Positions 10,025 through 23,379 are shown, numbered from the stretch's first letter. The stretch is DNA of 64,000 nucleotides from Chamaelirium japonicum (GCA_947650365.1 OX393549.1:23425347-23489346), one strand, 5' to 3'. Made by a program: numbers and translations. The notes: generated by a model not told the origin, from the sequence alone.

Positions 10025-12768
10025 GTTCATTAGTATTTGATATTGCGGAACGGACTCGTGCCGTTTAATTTAAGCATTATTTATTGTAATTCTTAGAACT
10101 GAGATCGAATTGCCTGATGCAAGTAGTTTCTGTAAAACCCATTATTCCCTGCTGATGGTTTGAATAAACTTCTTACCTGAGACTTTTAATTTGTAGCGAA
10201 ACATTGCTAGGACAATTAAACTACTGATTTCCTGCTCACCCGCATTTGTTTCGCATCAGCACGACATACTAGGGGTCTTATTCGAAAGATTGATTAAAGA
10301 TGAATCAATGGTGATTATATCATATGGTGGGATGAGATCAAGCTTTATTAGAACCGCATCACCTTAAGTAATTGGCGGTGTTTAAAGTGTCGTTATCGTT
10401 ATCGGTATCGCCAAGTGGCCCGGGGGAAAATAGGGGATTTTTTGCTTATTTACCGCCGATGTCACTACAAATTTGGGAAAAGGGGGGGAAAGAGGAGGAA
10501 AAATAGGTAAAATAAAAGGGTTTTTGGGGGTGTTTTTTACTTATCTTTTCAAGATGTATAGAAAGTTAGAAACACACCATGATGAATGCTCGACACTGAC
10601 ATTGGCATGGATGAAGCCATGATAGTGCTGAGCTGTACTATGGATGATCGAAGTCTGAGCTGTTGGCTGAGCACCATCTGATGCTGCACCTGCTGTCGCA
10701 CATTACACCTTTAAACTCTTAACAGCCGACCCAGCAGTCATGTTTCTAGCAGGGAATGTCCGGTCTCAATTCTTCACTCTCCTCTTCTCCTAGTGTTTCA
10801 AACTAGATGCATGGGCATAGATGGGCAACCAGCCAAAGTGTGACCAAATCCTTTTCCACCCTGTGCACTTGGTAGGTCTCCAGTCATAACTCACTACTCG
10901 CACGAAGAGTCATAACTCATTGCTTGCATGAAGAGGACTCGATCCTTCTCCTCTTTAACATGAACTTCATCTGGCTATGGATCATTGGACCTAACCTCCA
11001 CCAACACCTTGTGATAGCGGATCACTCAAGCTTCGCTGTGGGTTGGTCCATGAAGAGAGGTCTCTTTCTCTTTCCCTTCCTACCCCAAGATGGGGTTTCT
11101 TATTGATTTTCTCTAATTTACTCTTGAGAGTGTTTTTAATTAATATTTTATTTTTATGCTTGTTGTGGTTAATCAGACTTGACAATCTTGAATTTAAGTT
11201 ATTGGGCATCTTGTTACTGCAATGGTAACCTGGTTGTGTTATTAATTGGTGTCTGACCCAAAACTTGGTTAGATTGGTTCATCCTTGGAAGGTATAGTAG
11301 CTGGAACTATGATTTGAATGGTTATTTGATTGATTTTGTTGGAAATCCATATACTTCTTCTCAGTTTCCACTACTACCAGCTAATAGTTTCGTTATAGAC
11401 TTACTGTTTTCTTACTTCCATGATAATGTAACTTGATCTATGTGTCAATCTTTAGCTGGAACTCCTTATTTACTGTTGCTAACTATAAATTATTTACTGT
11501 TATTACTAAATTTAGCATGATAAAATTATTGCTTAACTTGGAACAAATTCATTCAATTTGTCCTTAATCCTCGTGTTTTTTTGTTTCCAATTATCTCATA
11601 TTGGGCAGCATAGTATTATCTCAGTGGTTATCAAACAAATCTTAAAATGGAGGCCATGGAATTACTAATTGTGTGACCTAGTAAGTCTAGGTAACATCAC
11701 TTCCAACATGGGCTTGATGTTTCAGTCGGTCCAAACATCAACTTAAGCAAAATAGGAATGTATGCTTAAACTTTCATGAACCACTTGCTCATATAGATAG
11801 ATAACTGAATGTTTCTTCTTCTGAATTAGTGTTGGATTGTGTTTTTTTTTTTATGTTGAAATATAAAAAAGTTAATGCACATAGATGGATCAACTTCGAG
11901 AAAGAGAGGAGGGAATGAGGAAGAAGAGATCAAAGATCAACCAAAAAAGGGTTGATTATGATAAACTCAGCAAAACATCTGGAAAAAAAAAACTTGTTCT
12001 TAGCCCTATTATTTGACACGTAAAAAAAACTTGTCCTAAAAATTTGACCGGTAAAATTGACTACTTCATATTTCAGTGGACTGCCTATTATACAGATAAC
12101 TTCTTCAATAGAACCTTTCAAAAAAAATTGTTCAATTGATGAAGGCTTTTTAAAAAACAAGTGAATTGGAGGGAATATGGGTTATTACTTTACTTATTAG
12201 AGATTGCTTCTTAAATATGTTTTAATCGATGCTTGTTGGTTACAATTAATAACAATAGAATGTTTAGAAGTGTAGATTGCTCAAAAAACGTTAGATAAAC
12301 CATTGAGAATTAGGAATCAATCAATTAATTACTTTGCTCATTGGACCATGGTTTGAGGGTTCGTCTGAATCCGAACTGGTTTGCCCGAAGTTGTTCGGAT
12401 TGTGGCCGATCCGAACCCCCAAAATCGGCGTTATGCACCCCCCCCCCCCCAAATACGGTTTGATTCCGATTTGGCCATAGCATTATTTTGTTAGTTTGAA
12501 TGATATATGTAGTAAGTAGTTATTCTACGATTCATATATCACAAGACTTGGATATTAAACAACTGTTTCAGACATAATCATTCAAATCAGACACTAATTT
12601 CCAAATTTTATTGTTTTCTAATATATTTGACCGAAATGATCGAACCGGCTGAACCCAAATCCCAATCCAATCCCGAACTGGTCTGTTTTTTGCTCGGTCT
12701 GAACCCAAACCCTAAAACCTTGCATGTGACAAGACTTATTCATAGTGGATTCTATATGCGTGTCATTT
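10025..12768. other. Intergenic DNA, no gene recognised
   Basis: No exon structure with a known family was found. A dispersed repeat at 11640-11850 matches 4780-5060. A run of 13 C lies at about 12438-12450 inside AACCCG/CGGTTT-type repeats (12370-12480), which look like the remains of another hAT-type MITE without recognisable ends. Weak C/D-box-like motifs near 10590-10690 were considered and not accepted as snoRNAs. Confidence 0.45.
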
Positions 12769-12776
12769 GTTATTCT

Positions 12777-13400
12777 AAGGGCTGCGGGTTAGGGGTCAAC
12801 CCAAGCCCTACCCAAGTATTAAAACCCTCAATCCTAACCCAATTTAACCTCAAACCCTAGATTAACCCAAGCAAAAATTTTCATGCTCGGGTTTGGCTCG
12901 GATTAGCCCAAGTTGGTAGGATGGGTGAAGTTATGCAGGTTCTGGTATATACTTATTTTCAATTATTGTTTAAAATTTTGACCTTTGAAGATAAAAAAAA
13001 AAGAACCTATACTTGCTTACACTACTATACTACGTTTGTTGCATTTCTATTCTATCCATGCAATTTACTAGATCATCATATAATATCTTTATTTGATAAA
13101 CAAGAAGCAAATAAATAATATGGGACATGGTGAAATAGATGGTTGTGATTGCGACCCCTCAACATATGAGCACTTAGGATGGCTATGATTGTTAACTATA
13201 TATCACAGTCTCGTAGATATACATGAGTACTAGGGTTTGGGTTGGGTCGGGTTGCCTGACCCCTCAACCTAAACCCGACCCAAATTTAACTCGGGTTGTA
13301 TTTTTTCAACCCTAACCCAACCCAATCTTCAAATACATTAACCCAAACCCGCCCAAAACTCGGGTTGGGTCGGGTCCAACCCGCCCAAGTTGCAGCCCTA
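12777..13400. mobile_element. hAT-type MITE, 624 bp, perfect 8-bp target duplication
   Basis: GTTATTCT is repeated exactly on both sides (12769-12776 and 13401-13408). The right end is the complement of TAGGGCTGCAACTTGGGCGG; the left end begins AAGGGCTGCGGGTT, a diverged version. Inside are AACCCAACCC/GGGTTGGGTCGGG-type runs plus a unique centre shared with the copy at 27370-28025 (for example TAATATGGGAC and TATATCACAG). Non-autonomous; no coding capacity. Confidence 0.85.
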
Positions 13401-13408
13401 GTTATTCT

Positions 13409-16400
13409 TCTTCCTTTATGTATTCCAGCACCATGAATTTTTTATTACTTTATTGTTTTATATGTAGAATCTTCATGCTTAGGTGTCTATTTCTTTTCTT
13501 ACTTATCTTATATATGGTAATGTATTTACACTTTGTGAATAAAATCTGAAGGAGCTATAGAATGAGGTTCAAAATATGTCAATACGCCGGTAAGAGAGTT
13601 CAAAAATTAGATGATTTTCACAAGGGGATGAACAGGGTTTGACAATTCAAGTGCCTAGAGTATATTCTTTGATGGAATCGTCTTTTCTCATATGGAGCAC
13701 CCCTTTCGTCTTCATTCCCATCTATTGATTGAGAAAGAGTTTTAACTCATTCATGTGTTAACTAACGGATCCTAAACTTTTTTGTGTTACACTTTCGAAG
13801 AAATGACTTAAACCACCAAAATAATAACATCACGAAAGGTTTAGCCAGTTCAAAATAAAGATAAAGGGCTCAAATTTTAAGAAAATTGAAGTGCAGTTTG
13901 CGTCAAACTTACTTCAACTGTCTAGACTACAGATACATGTTTGTTCTTAATATAAACCACTAATTCCGTAGAAAGAAACCTAACATTTGTGGTTATAACC
14001 AAAAGCTGAAAACTTCCACAGCCCTTGCTCTTCTCAATTTTCAGATAGTTCCTTGGTATACATGCCTTTTCTTCCTCCAATCTTTGTTATTCAGCCCTCT
14101 TTAGAATTCAAAATGGGGTTGGGACTTGGGAGAGGTTTGTGGTAGTAAACATGGGAAATTGAACCACTCAAAACAAAGAATGTAATTTATGTAGGATCCC
14201 TTGAATAATGTATCATTTGATATGGTTGGTTAGCGTTATTTAACTGTATTGTCCTAAATCGCTATAATACACTACATTACTTACCTCTTGTGGGTTTCTA
14301 CCCACTGGTCTAGGCTAGTAGATGACACACACCCATTACACCTCATGCCCTGACTTTCATATAATACGACACACTATGATTTGGACTGGACACTTATTCT
14401 TTCTTGGTTTGATTACTAGAGAGCTATAATAAATGATCTTTTTCCCCTCTGCATGAGGGTTTTATTTTAGTTCTATACTTAGATGAAAAATGCATTTAAG
14501 ATCCGAATATCCTTGAAGATAGCATTTGAAAGATGACGATTCTCATGTTTCCTCGATTCATGGTTCAATCCTTCATATTGTGGCCAGCATTGTTGTCCAA
14601 ACTAGAATCATATGATATAGATCAGATGGGTGGGTGGGTTGAATTTTATCGAGATTTGTATCATGGATCGAAAGATTTAAAATATAAAAATAGGGCAAAA
14701 TATCTAGTGTGATATAATGTGAAATAATCCGTTATTATGATTTATCCCGAATCGCGCGTTATTGGTTTTCCGTGTTTACCCTCTCATTTTCTATTTTGCT
14801 ATTGTTGTCTGTTTGTCACAATTTCTCATCCATCAGGTTGTGTCTACCAGTTTTGGGTTCAAGCTCCAATTCTAATATTTTTTTATTCAAGTTGCATACA
14901 AAGAGGATATAGAAAGATCCCAGAAGAAATTATAGATATAAAAAAGATGAAATTTAGGGTTTCACATGTATGTCTGAAGTTCTGAGCAAATAGGCCATTA
15001 GCATGCCCGTACCGAACTTAATCGTCCAATAAGATCGAACCATTAGGGTTGATGAACTGAATCGTGAAAATTAAGCGCGGATTGTGAGGCTGGTTATGTC
15101 AGGGTCATAAGTGGATTTGGATCAAAGTGGGTCAGTTTGACTTTAATCATAAGGTCTGGATAGTGGATTATAAGATTTTCAAAGCTACAATTGCAAGTAT
15201 TGTGAGAGTCAGCAAGCTGATAGGATGCGTTTTTTACTCCCTACTTAGTAAGGCCATTGTTTTTAAAGGAAGTTCTTGCGCGCACCTAGATCATATCTTT
15301 CCAAGGTCCTTTGTTTGAGGGTAGTGGCTTCAGTATATTAAGATCACTATCATGGAGTAATAATATCGATGAATAGTCTGGAGAGGAATCCACTCCTTGG
15401 GTATTACCTTTTATATCTTCCTCCTCTTGGATACACTTCCTGTTCACGGAAATCCAAGGAAAACATGGCAAACCATTCTTTATCTTTTCATCGTACGTAA
15501 TCAACAAGGGCATCGCAAGATTGATTTTTGTACAACTCTAGCATTCTTGGTTGATTTTGTGGTGTAATTTTCTGTTTTGTGCGAGATTTCAAGGGTTTAT
15601 GTATGTGCCTTTCAAGAATCCTAATTCATATCGCAGAAAGCAACTGCCGGACTCTAGTGATTGCAATTTTCTGGGTAAACCTTGTCTCCAAAGGCGTAGT
15701 TTGATGGATATTTTCCTATCTAAAGCACATGATTCCTTGTTTTAGCATGATAACAGTACACCCACAGGAAAAAAAAATTTCACGCCTGCACTTCGGCAAC
15801 CATTGAACACATGGGGCGTGTGTTGCAGCCTCATAGTCCCATGCCTGGAAGTCGAAGGTTGAGAATTGTGAGAGTGAATTAAAATTTCAAAATGTTAAAC
15901 ATGCTATTTTCTTTCTTTTTTCCTTCTTTTTTTTTTTGTGGCCAGGTAACATTGCTTGTGGAATACTGTGTGTAGATAGATATATGTGGTGGGATTCCTG
16001 AAGACCCTCCAATGTGTCTGTGCATGGGTAGTATTGCTTGTTGTTCACTGGCTGAGATGCTATGATATAAAATGTTATCATACTACTTGTAGATTCAAAC
16101 ATTGTGTATCCTGCTGATGTGGTGGTCTTCGTTGGATTGCGTTGCAATACTGCGATCCGCATGGTACTATTATATTGAAGATTAGGGCCCGTTTGGATAC
16201 GCTCCGGATCCAGGATTCGACCGGCATGCTGACTGACACATCTGCATGAATGAGGAGGGAGAGTAGGAGGAGGTGATGATGGTTAGGTGCATCGTTCCGG
16301 AGGCTCCGGTGAGGCATTCGGTGTTGGTAGGAGGAAGATGAAGGGGAGGAGTAGGACACTGATGAGGGTGGGCGCAGCGGGGAGTAGGAGGGATAGGCAA

Positions 16401-16696
16401 ACCATTATGTGGGGTGTACTATCAAAATGGGTGAAGGAATTATCGATAGTCTTGAGTAGGTGTAACCATGATTTTTGCTGATGAGCATCATGGATCAATC
16501 TCAACTGCTGATGTCAATCTATTTCCCCGCAACCTTCCTTCAAATCAGAGAAACCTAGTTGAGGTGCAGTTGGGGCTGAGTGTGATGCACCTGTCACGGT
16601 GGCTGCTGTCTTGTGGCTATGATGTAAATCATGTAATTGTAGTGGCACTATAGTGCTTGATTTGCCCGGTATAACAGTTATGCCATAGGATTTTTT
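13409..16696. other. Intergenic DNA, no supported gene
   Basis: AT-rich sequence without recognisable exons. At 16186-16205 the motif TTAGGGCCCGTTTGGATACG looks like one end of a Tourist/Harbinger-type MITE, but no partner end was found. An open stretch at 15590-15745 (NSYRRKQLPDSSDCNFLGKP) has no family I know. Confidence 0.4.
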
Positions 16697-16792
16697 GCGC
16701 ATGGAGACATCCGATGAAATTGGAACGATACAGAGAAGATTAGCATGGCCCCTGTGCAAGGATGACATGGCATAGATCGAAAAATGGTCTCT
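16697..16792 (+). pseudogene. U6: U6 spliceosomal snRNA pseudogene
   Basis: About 85 bases match plant U6: GACATCCGATGAAATTGG, then ACGATACAGAGAAGATTAGC, then ATGGCCCCTGTGCAAGGATG. The ACAGAGA box and the AGC triad are intact. The 5' hairpin (GTCCCTTCGGGGAC in functional copies) is missing and replaced by TTTTTTGCGCATGGA. One base differs in CCGATGAAAT and one in CCTGTGCAAGG; the 3' part has indels, and no T-run terminator follows. No upstream sequence element (TCCCACATCG-like) or properly spaced TATA box is seen. It is therefore a relic, probably copied through RNA, rather than a Pol III gene. Confidence 0.82.
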
Positions 16793-17229
16793 TTCTCAAT
16801 CTGTTGCTCCCTCAATTAACATCAATTAGGGCACTATTGCACTCCACTTGGTGATCTAGACAAGAGCAGCCATGTTGAATGCGGATGGGGAGTGATGGTG
16901 GAACGCCCCCTCTGACTCCGTTGGCACAAATACTCGACGTCCGCGCATCTCCAACACTAATGATGATCGCCTCAGTTGATGCATCAACACATGTCCGACA
17001 ACTGTGGCTCTGGACTGGGTCAAGGAAAGGCCCGTGTAAGCGGATTGATGCTGCATGATGCCCTCTAGGGCAGGTGCAGTCGATTCCGAGATCTTACATA
17101 CATGGTTAATTAATCCATAGATGTGTCTTCGCTGTGAGGGTAGCATTGACATTTGGATAAAATCCATAAAATAAGTTTTCTTGCATTCATTTTCATTCAA
17201 CCATATAGTTCCCCTATCCGCTATCCCAT
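16793..17229. other. Intergenic, one unexplained minus-strand open stretch
   Basis: The minus strand is open for 114 codons at 16856-17200, with moderately balanced composition (NENECKKTYFMDFIQMSM at its start). No domain is recognised and there is no visible promoter, so it is not called a gene. Confidence 0.3.
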
Positions 17230-20200
17230 AAGAGAACCAATTATCGGGTCTCTAACTACGTAGAGCGGAAGCGCTATCTTTAGCTTATGCATAGGGTAGT
17301 AAACATACATTAGCATATAATCTAAATATTCCTGTACTAGACCTAACAGGTCCAGATATCACTAGGGCACTAACTAGGGCATATGACGACTAGCGAGAGC
17401 TTGAGGAGATGTACAAGTGCTATGTTATAGCAGACTTGCGGACAACTCTTTAGAAGCAAGTCAGAGATATACCGGGTCTTCTCAAAAATAAGTTTTACTT
17501 GCATTAGATGTCTGCTAGGCGAAGTCGGTAGACTCATCGCTTATCCACCAAGATACTTGTCGGTACCGAGATGTCAGTGGGTATGCTTGTTCAGGAACAT
17601 ATACTTGAGTTCCAGATTGAACTAGATTCCAAAGACATGGTGCCAGATGACGAGGTGGTGGAAGACGTCTATCTTGCATCCTTGTCTGGAACCTTCGAAG
17701 GCGTTGTCAGAGACTTTAGCTTTAACAAGCTAGAGATGACAAACGTAGAACTTCTAAGGAGATTTCCAAGAGACAAAGGATGGGATCAAGATTAAAGGCA
17801 ATGCCTTTAGTGTTTAACCTAGGTCTTCTATAGAAGGACCAAAGGGAGTAACTTATAAGAGATCAAAAACTATTCTAGTGCAGAAACTGGTGTGGACTCC
17901 TAAGTATGGTAACGCTAAGGACGGAAGTGTTTCCGCTTTGGCGAGTGTAGGGGGTATTTGAAGATTGAGTATGGCCTCAGGATGTTAGGAGTTGAGTCGC
18001 TATCTAGTAGCAGTTCTTATGCTTCTTAGAATGTAGACTTCGGGTCTACAGAGATTCAAGGAAAGCAGAGGGCTACTTTATAGTGAAGTAATCCTAATAT
18101 AGGTACTGATGACATAAGCCACTGCGGAAGCTGTTAGATATGATTGTCTTAGTTTTTCCGAAACATGGATTTTGATTTTTTAGAGATGTAGTTCTGTTTC
18201 CTCCTTGGTAAATGAAGTTTTTAGTTTTAGACAGCACCGTAGGTGTGTATCTTAAACTGAATAGATAGCTTCATTACTAGAGGAATAGATCAGAAAAATC
18301 TCTTTGTATTTAATCTTAATTCGGAAATAGATTTCATGACATCTGTAGCGTCTAATTGAAATTCATCTAAATCCTTTGGAGAAGCTATCCCATTTGTGAC
18401 CCCTCTGATTTAGATATTCTGCCTTAGATAAATTCAAAGGTAAAAGAAGGTCGAGTTTTTGTTCACAGATTCATCGGAGATCCTTCTAACCTATGAGTGT
18501 TATCTGGAAGACAGAATAACTAAAAGGGCCACTAAGGTATTGGTGTTAGTTAATTTTGACGTCTATGGTTCCAAGAGCGTCTAGACGATAGAAGACTCTT
18601 CGATTTAATCGAATGAATAAGTCACTATCGGACGAGTTCCATAGGATCCTGAGGGAGCATGTGATTACTCCCAGTTAAATGCTCTAAGGATGACACGTCA
18701 GAATGAAGTCTCCGAGAGAAGGAATCGGACTCTGTTTGACATGGTCCGTAATATAATGAATATTGCCAAGTGTACTACCCACCTTTGGTGGGGTTGTACC
18801 TTAAAACAATAGCTTATATCTGAAAACTATCTCTCATCTAGATCAGTGCCTCAGACCTATAGAGAGCTATGGTCTAAGCGAAAGCTGACACTATAGAGTC
18901 TCGAGATATAGAGTTGTCATGCACTTGTGCAAAAGGACAAGAGGGATGAGATGGAGATGTAGTTCCAGGTATATCTGTTTATAGGTTACTCTTAGGAGGC
19001 ATAAGGTGGACTGTTTTATGATCTTGAGGTTAGGAAGGTAATCGTTTCTATGAATACCATCTACCTAGACCAGGATTATATTATAGACCATAAGCTTATC
19101 AGTAAGGTAGTTCTGGGTGAACTACTGGGTACTGGTAGAGAGTGCGCATCTGAAAACGTAGTGGGAGTAGATGATACATAAACTAGTATACCAGGTACTG
19201 TAGAAACGATTCACTTTGTACCACCACCACTTCATCGTTATGGGAGCATCAGAGCTCCTGAAAGATACTATGGAGAAACTTCGATAGTTAATCAAGAGTT
19301 TCAGGAGGATAATCCCTAGAGCTACGAAGAAGTAGTGGGAGCTTCCGACAGCTCTGACTGACAAAAGACCATGGAGGCAAATCAGCATCAATGTCCCATA
19401 GAACAGTCTTGACACTTATAACACTATCACCCTTCAGGTTGTTGGAGGTGTATAAGAAGAGCACCCGGTTAAGACTTAAGTTGGAAGATCTGGTTAATGG
19501 ATGTCAAGACAGTTATTCCCTAACGGGAATTTTGAAAGGACATATGGATGATGTAGCCTCAGGCTTTGTGTCAGTAGGTTAGGAAGATATGGAATGCAAG
19601 TTGCAACAATCCATTTATGGACTGATGCAAGCATCCAGGATGGAATGTCTATTTTGATCAAGGGAATCCGCTCACACAGATTTGATCAGAATGAGGATAA
19701 ACGAAGTTGGTACAGGAAAGATGAAATAGCTACAAGGGTGTATTTAGTACTTTACGTTAACAATATTCTACTGATTGAAAATGACGTAGGAATATTGTTT
19801 ACGGTAAAGATTTGTAGTCATCACAATTCGATGTGAAAGACTCTAGTGAGGCGAGTTATGTTCTGGGAATCAAGGTAACTCGAGATTACCAGAGCAAGAT
19901 TCTCTTGCTGTCACAGGCTACGCATGAAGATAAGATTCTAGCCAGATTCGGTTTACGAGGCTAGATATCTATTGCGCAGCAGGAAGATGGGTCGGTTTCA
20001 GTTGAACCCGGGTCCAAATCACTGGACTAAAGTGAAGGGTATACTCAGAAATCCTCATTAAGTGAGGATTGTGAGTTAGCTTGCACTTCACAGGTCCTGA
20101 TATCGATTGGATGCACAGGGTCTGACTTTGATGTCAGATGTGCATTCCAGAGAATCGATTTCAGGAATTGTTTTTTATTTTGGGATTAGAAGCGGTAGTT

Positions 20201-20586
20201 GGTAGAGTGTGAAGCAATAGTGCATCACAGACTCTACCACAGTGGCTTAGCACGTTGTTGCGTGCGAGGTAGTATATCAGGTGGTAAGGCTTAGGAAGTT
20301 CTTAGAGAACTTGGGACGCGTACCAGAGGCTCAGTTATCTGTTGTTATAACAGAAGAGCGGTAAGCAAGGTCCAAGGAGACTAGGCACCGCCGTGAGGGG
20401 AAACCCATCAAGTACAAACTCCACTTGATCTGACAGTTATAGGAAGAAATGCAAGTAACGGTACTGAGGTGGAATCTACAGATAATGTTGCCAATTCCTT
20501 TAGGGAATTCCTGCAAAGGCTTTTGGGCAGCATGTAGAAGCTACAGAGCTCAACACCGTTATTCCTCGTTAGACCTAGTGGGAGAT
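17230..20586 (+). pseudogene. Dead Ty1/Copia internal region (gag-pol), 5' end missing
   Basis: Fragments in Copia order are visible on the plus strand. A gag block lies at 17571-17795 (LASLSGTFEGVVRDFSFNK, then LEMTNVELLRRF). A capsid/integrase-distal block near 19000-19130 reads GGLFYDLEVRKVIVSMNT then LDQDYIIDHKLISKVVL. Reverse transcriptase lies at 19590-19840 (SIYGLMQAS, then HRFDQNEDKRSWY, then VYLVLYVNNILLIENDV), followed by SSEASYVLGIKVTRDYQSK near 19845-19900. The catalytic YVDD box reads YVNN. Stops and frameshifts are frequent. The region ends at the polypurine tract AGTGGGAGA at 20578-20586, directly before the 3' LTR. No 5' LTR or primer-binding site is seen. Confidence 0.82.
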
Positions 20587-22914
20587 TGTTAGAATTGGTG
20601 AGGTCTATAGCTCGTAAAAACCTATAGTTTAGCTATGTCTGGTTGATAGTATAAGATTGCATATTGGTACGTACCTTAGTACGTGTTCTGATTACAGAAC
20701 AGAGAGCCATAGCTACATGGTAATCCACTTGAGTGGGAGACTCAAGGGACTGGTCCCATGTAACCTAAATACGTTCGCAGTTCTGATCAGGGTTGGTCGC
20801 CCTATCAGGATAAGCTGTTGGGATGACAGAGCGTGGGTGTCTCCACCACGGTCATTACCAGGCACAGTGTCTGTGGCCGAAGGGAACCAACACGGTGCAT
20901 AGATCGGTGAGCAGACACCGGTGCACTAGACCGTGTTTCTGCTTAGGGTAAAACGGTCCTAAACCCTGAGGAACCATGTCTGGTGGACTAACCAGTTGTG
21001 TGGTGCTTTGGCGCACCAATGTGTGAGGATCCGGATGCAGTGATCCAAAACCACGGTGTACTGGGTTACCCGGCTGACATTGCATCAGCGTGTCACTCCT
21101 GCAGGCTATCCACACCCCTAACGGGAGGTGCGTTCCTTGGTCTGACCTACGTCGTATTAAACCCTGGCCAGGTGGTCATCAGTTTGACTGGTGACGGATC
21201 CGGTTGCTCGTTAGAGTGATCGGAGGTACGATATATGTGGTCAACCTGGAAGGAACCGAGTCATATGAGCACTCGAGTCTGACGGTATTCTCCACCGCTC
21301 GAGTTGCATCATGGCACCAGTGGAGGGACATCGGGTTTACCATACTAAGCGGAGAGCAGGGGTATGAGGGAGAACATAGTAAGTCCGGGGGAATTGGAGT
21401 GCAGCATGCGTCGCACTCTGGGTGGCTACGCAGGTTAACTCGGACTCAGAGGATCGATGGTACACTCGGGTAGTGTGTCGATCGAGTCTGAGTTGGAAGC
21501 CATGAACCCTGGTCCCTGAAGGTTCCACCTTATCGACATTTTGTACGGTTCTTATACCATCTCCTCGAAACACAGAACGTAGTTAGAGGAAGCGAGAAGT
21601 CCAAGCATACGCTCCGTGAGTGCTTTGCACTAGTGCATGGTAGATGCGTAGCTACGTGTGTGCACTAAGGGGAAACCCTAGGTTAGTGCAGAGACGCATG
21701 TAGCAATTCCTTGTCATAAGTGGACTTTGCCATATGGGTGCGATGCACCGGGACATGTTGCGAGTTGACTAGTTGACTTCACTAGAGGCACCCTACGGAA
21801 ACCTCAGAGAATAGTGAAATCACTGGTGCACTTCACTTATGTGTGCCTTGCAAAGTCTCGTACACAAGGAACGACCAACTAGTGACATAAGGGCGTTTTG
21901 GTCATACCATGCGTCACTATGTACTAGGGGGGCCGATCCTTAGTGTTGAGAGACTGGTCAAGACCGGCCCTATTAGTTTCAGGAGGTTGTTGCCTCCGAT
22001 GAAAGGGCCGGTCATGAGGCGCAGAAAACGGGCTGGTTTTGACCGTTTTCGAAAACAAGGAAAAGATAGAGATAAAATAAGAGATATATAGGGAGAGGTT
22101 TGAATCAGTCAATCCTATTCGCTAGGCTTATCCATAAGGATAAGGCTGACCCTATATAAGGCATAGGGAGAGAGGGGGGGACGAAATTATGGAGCCAAGC
22201 AAGCCCTAGGGCCGGCCCATGCATGGGGAAACCCTAGCCGCCCCCCTCTCCTCTCTTCGCATCTCCTCTCTCGTCTCTCTCTCCCTCGCTTGCGCCATTG
22301 GATGGCGACTCGTCTTCCTCGCGTGGTGTTTCGTAGAAGGAGAAGGCTCGTCGTATGGAGGCACTCAGAGATCCATCGACGAGGTGCCGTGCATCGTGTG
22401 AGATTGGGTGAACTAGAAGGCGTCTCCCGCAACCTTTTGCTGTCCAGAATCGGCACAGAAAATCAACGTTGTTTCTGTGATTCCGGGAGCTACAGAAGTC
22501 CAAACGACGTGAAACTTGTCGCAAAAGTTGCGTCTCGAAGTTGGCTACCTGCAGTCCAAATTTCAGCTCAATCGGAGTTCAGAGCAGAAAGTTATGGCTG
22601 TCGCACCGAACCTATGTCGAGCAGATCCGAGCCCGTCTCCATCGACAAAGAAGAAATTTGTCGCGGTGAAAGAATCCGCACGTAGGTATGATCTCTAACA
22701 AGTAGATCTAACATAATTAGAACATGTATGCATGCTAGATTGTTCTTTCGCGTTAGATCGTCGTTAGGGGTTCGCGTAGATGCCATGCTAGATTCATACA
22801 CGCATATGTAGATCGTTTCGATGAAAATTTTGATATGTAACGCACACCGCTCACGGTCCTCGGACCTTCACTTTGCTTCCGCTGCGGGCCTTTGCCAGGG
22901 ATTTATTTCCAACA
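20587..22914 (+). mobile_element. Long 3' LTR (2.3 kb) of the Copia element
   Basis: Starts TGTTAGAATTGGTGAGG right after the polypurine tract and ends TTTATTTCCAACA, so the outer bases form TGTTAGAA / TTCCAACA inverted ends. A TATA box CTATATAAG lies at 22152-22160 and a terminal GCTTCCGCTGCGGGCC block precedes the end. The length of about 2328 bp is long for a Copia LTR. ORFs inside (for example 22290-22685) read through LTR sequence and are not genes. With no second copy the insertion age cannot be estimated. Confidence 0.75.
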
Positions 22915-23379
22915 ATGTGAGGTCCATAATCCATAAGACTAAAATCTAATTAGGATGAGCATGAGTGATTGTTGATTTGGTCTTCCATATGTTTACATGC
23001 TCTGAGCTATTAGACTTCATTTTAAGATCCATCCGTTGGATCTGTGGCTTTCTTTGATGGAGAGAAATCATAAAGGGTTATAAATAACAGTACTTGGTCC
23101 CCTCCAAGGTAACGACATCGCTACATGAGTTTTCTAGATAGCCCCTCTGTCCACACCAGAAAGAGATCCCTCAAGCCTCAGGGAGTGTAAACTTAGCCTT
23201 AGAAACACGTATTGGAGATCGTGATTCGTACAAGTTCTTCATCTATAGATTCTTCTGCTTTTGGTAACAATCCTAGACTCTTAAAACTGGAATCTCTTAT
23301 GGATGGTCATGATTAAAATCCACTTACAAAAGAGTTAACGCATGTCCATCCAACCATCCCCATATGCCATAAAAGTGTC
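22915..23379. other. Intergenic DNA, nothing recognised
   Basis: Flank of the Copia LTR. No gene, RNA or repeat structure was recognised apart from the left target duplication of the following MITE at its end. Confidence 0.4.

Noticed and set aside
10590-10690. Box C/D-like words (ATGATGA, GGATGAT, CTGA) suggesting a snoRNA cluster
   Set aside because: Spacings are wrong for a C/D snoRNA and no terminal stem pairs were found; such words are short enough to arise by chance.
14362-14380. TAATACGACACACTATGA resembles the T7 phage promoter
   Set aside because: One mismatch within the first 16 bases and no GGG start; there is no cloning-vector sequence around it. Taken as coincidence.
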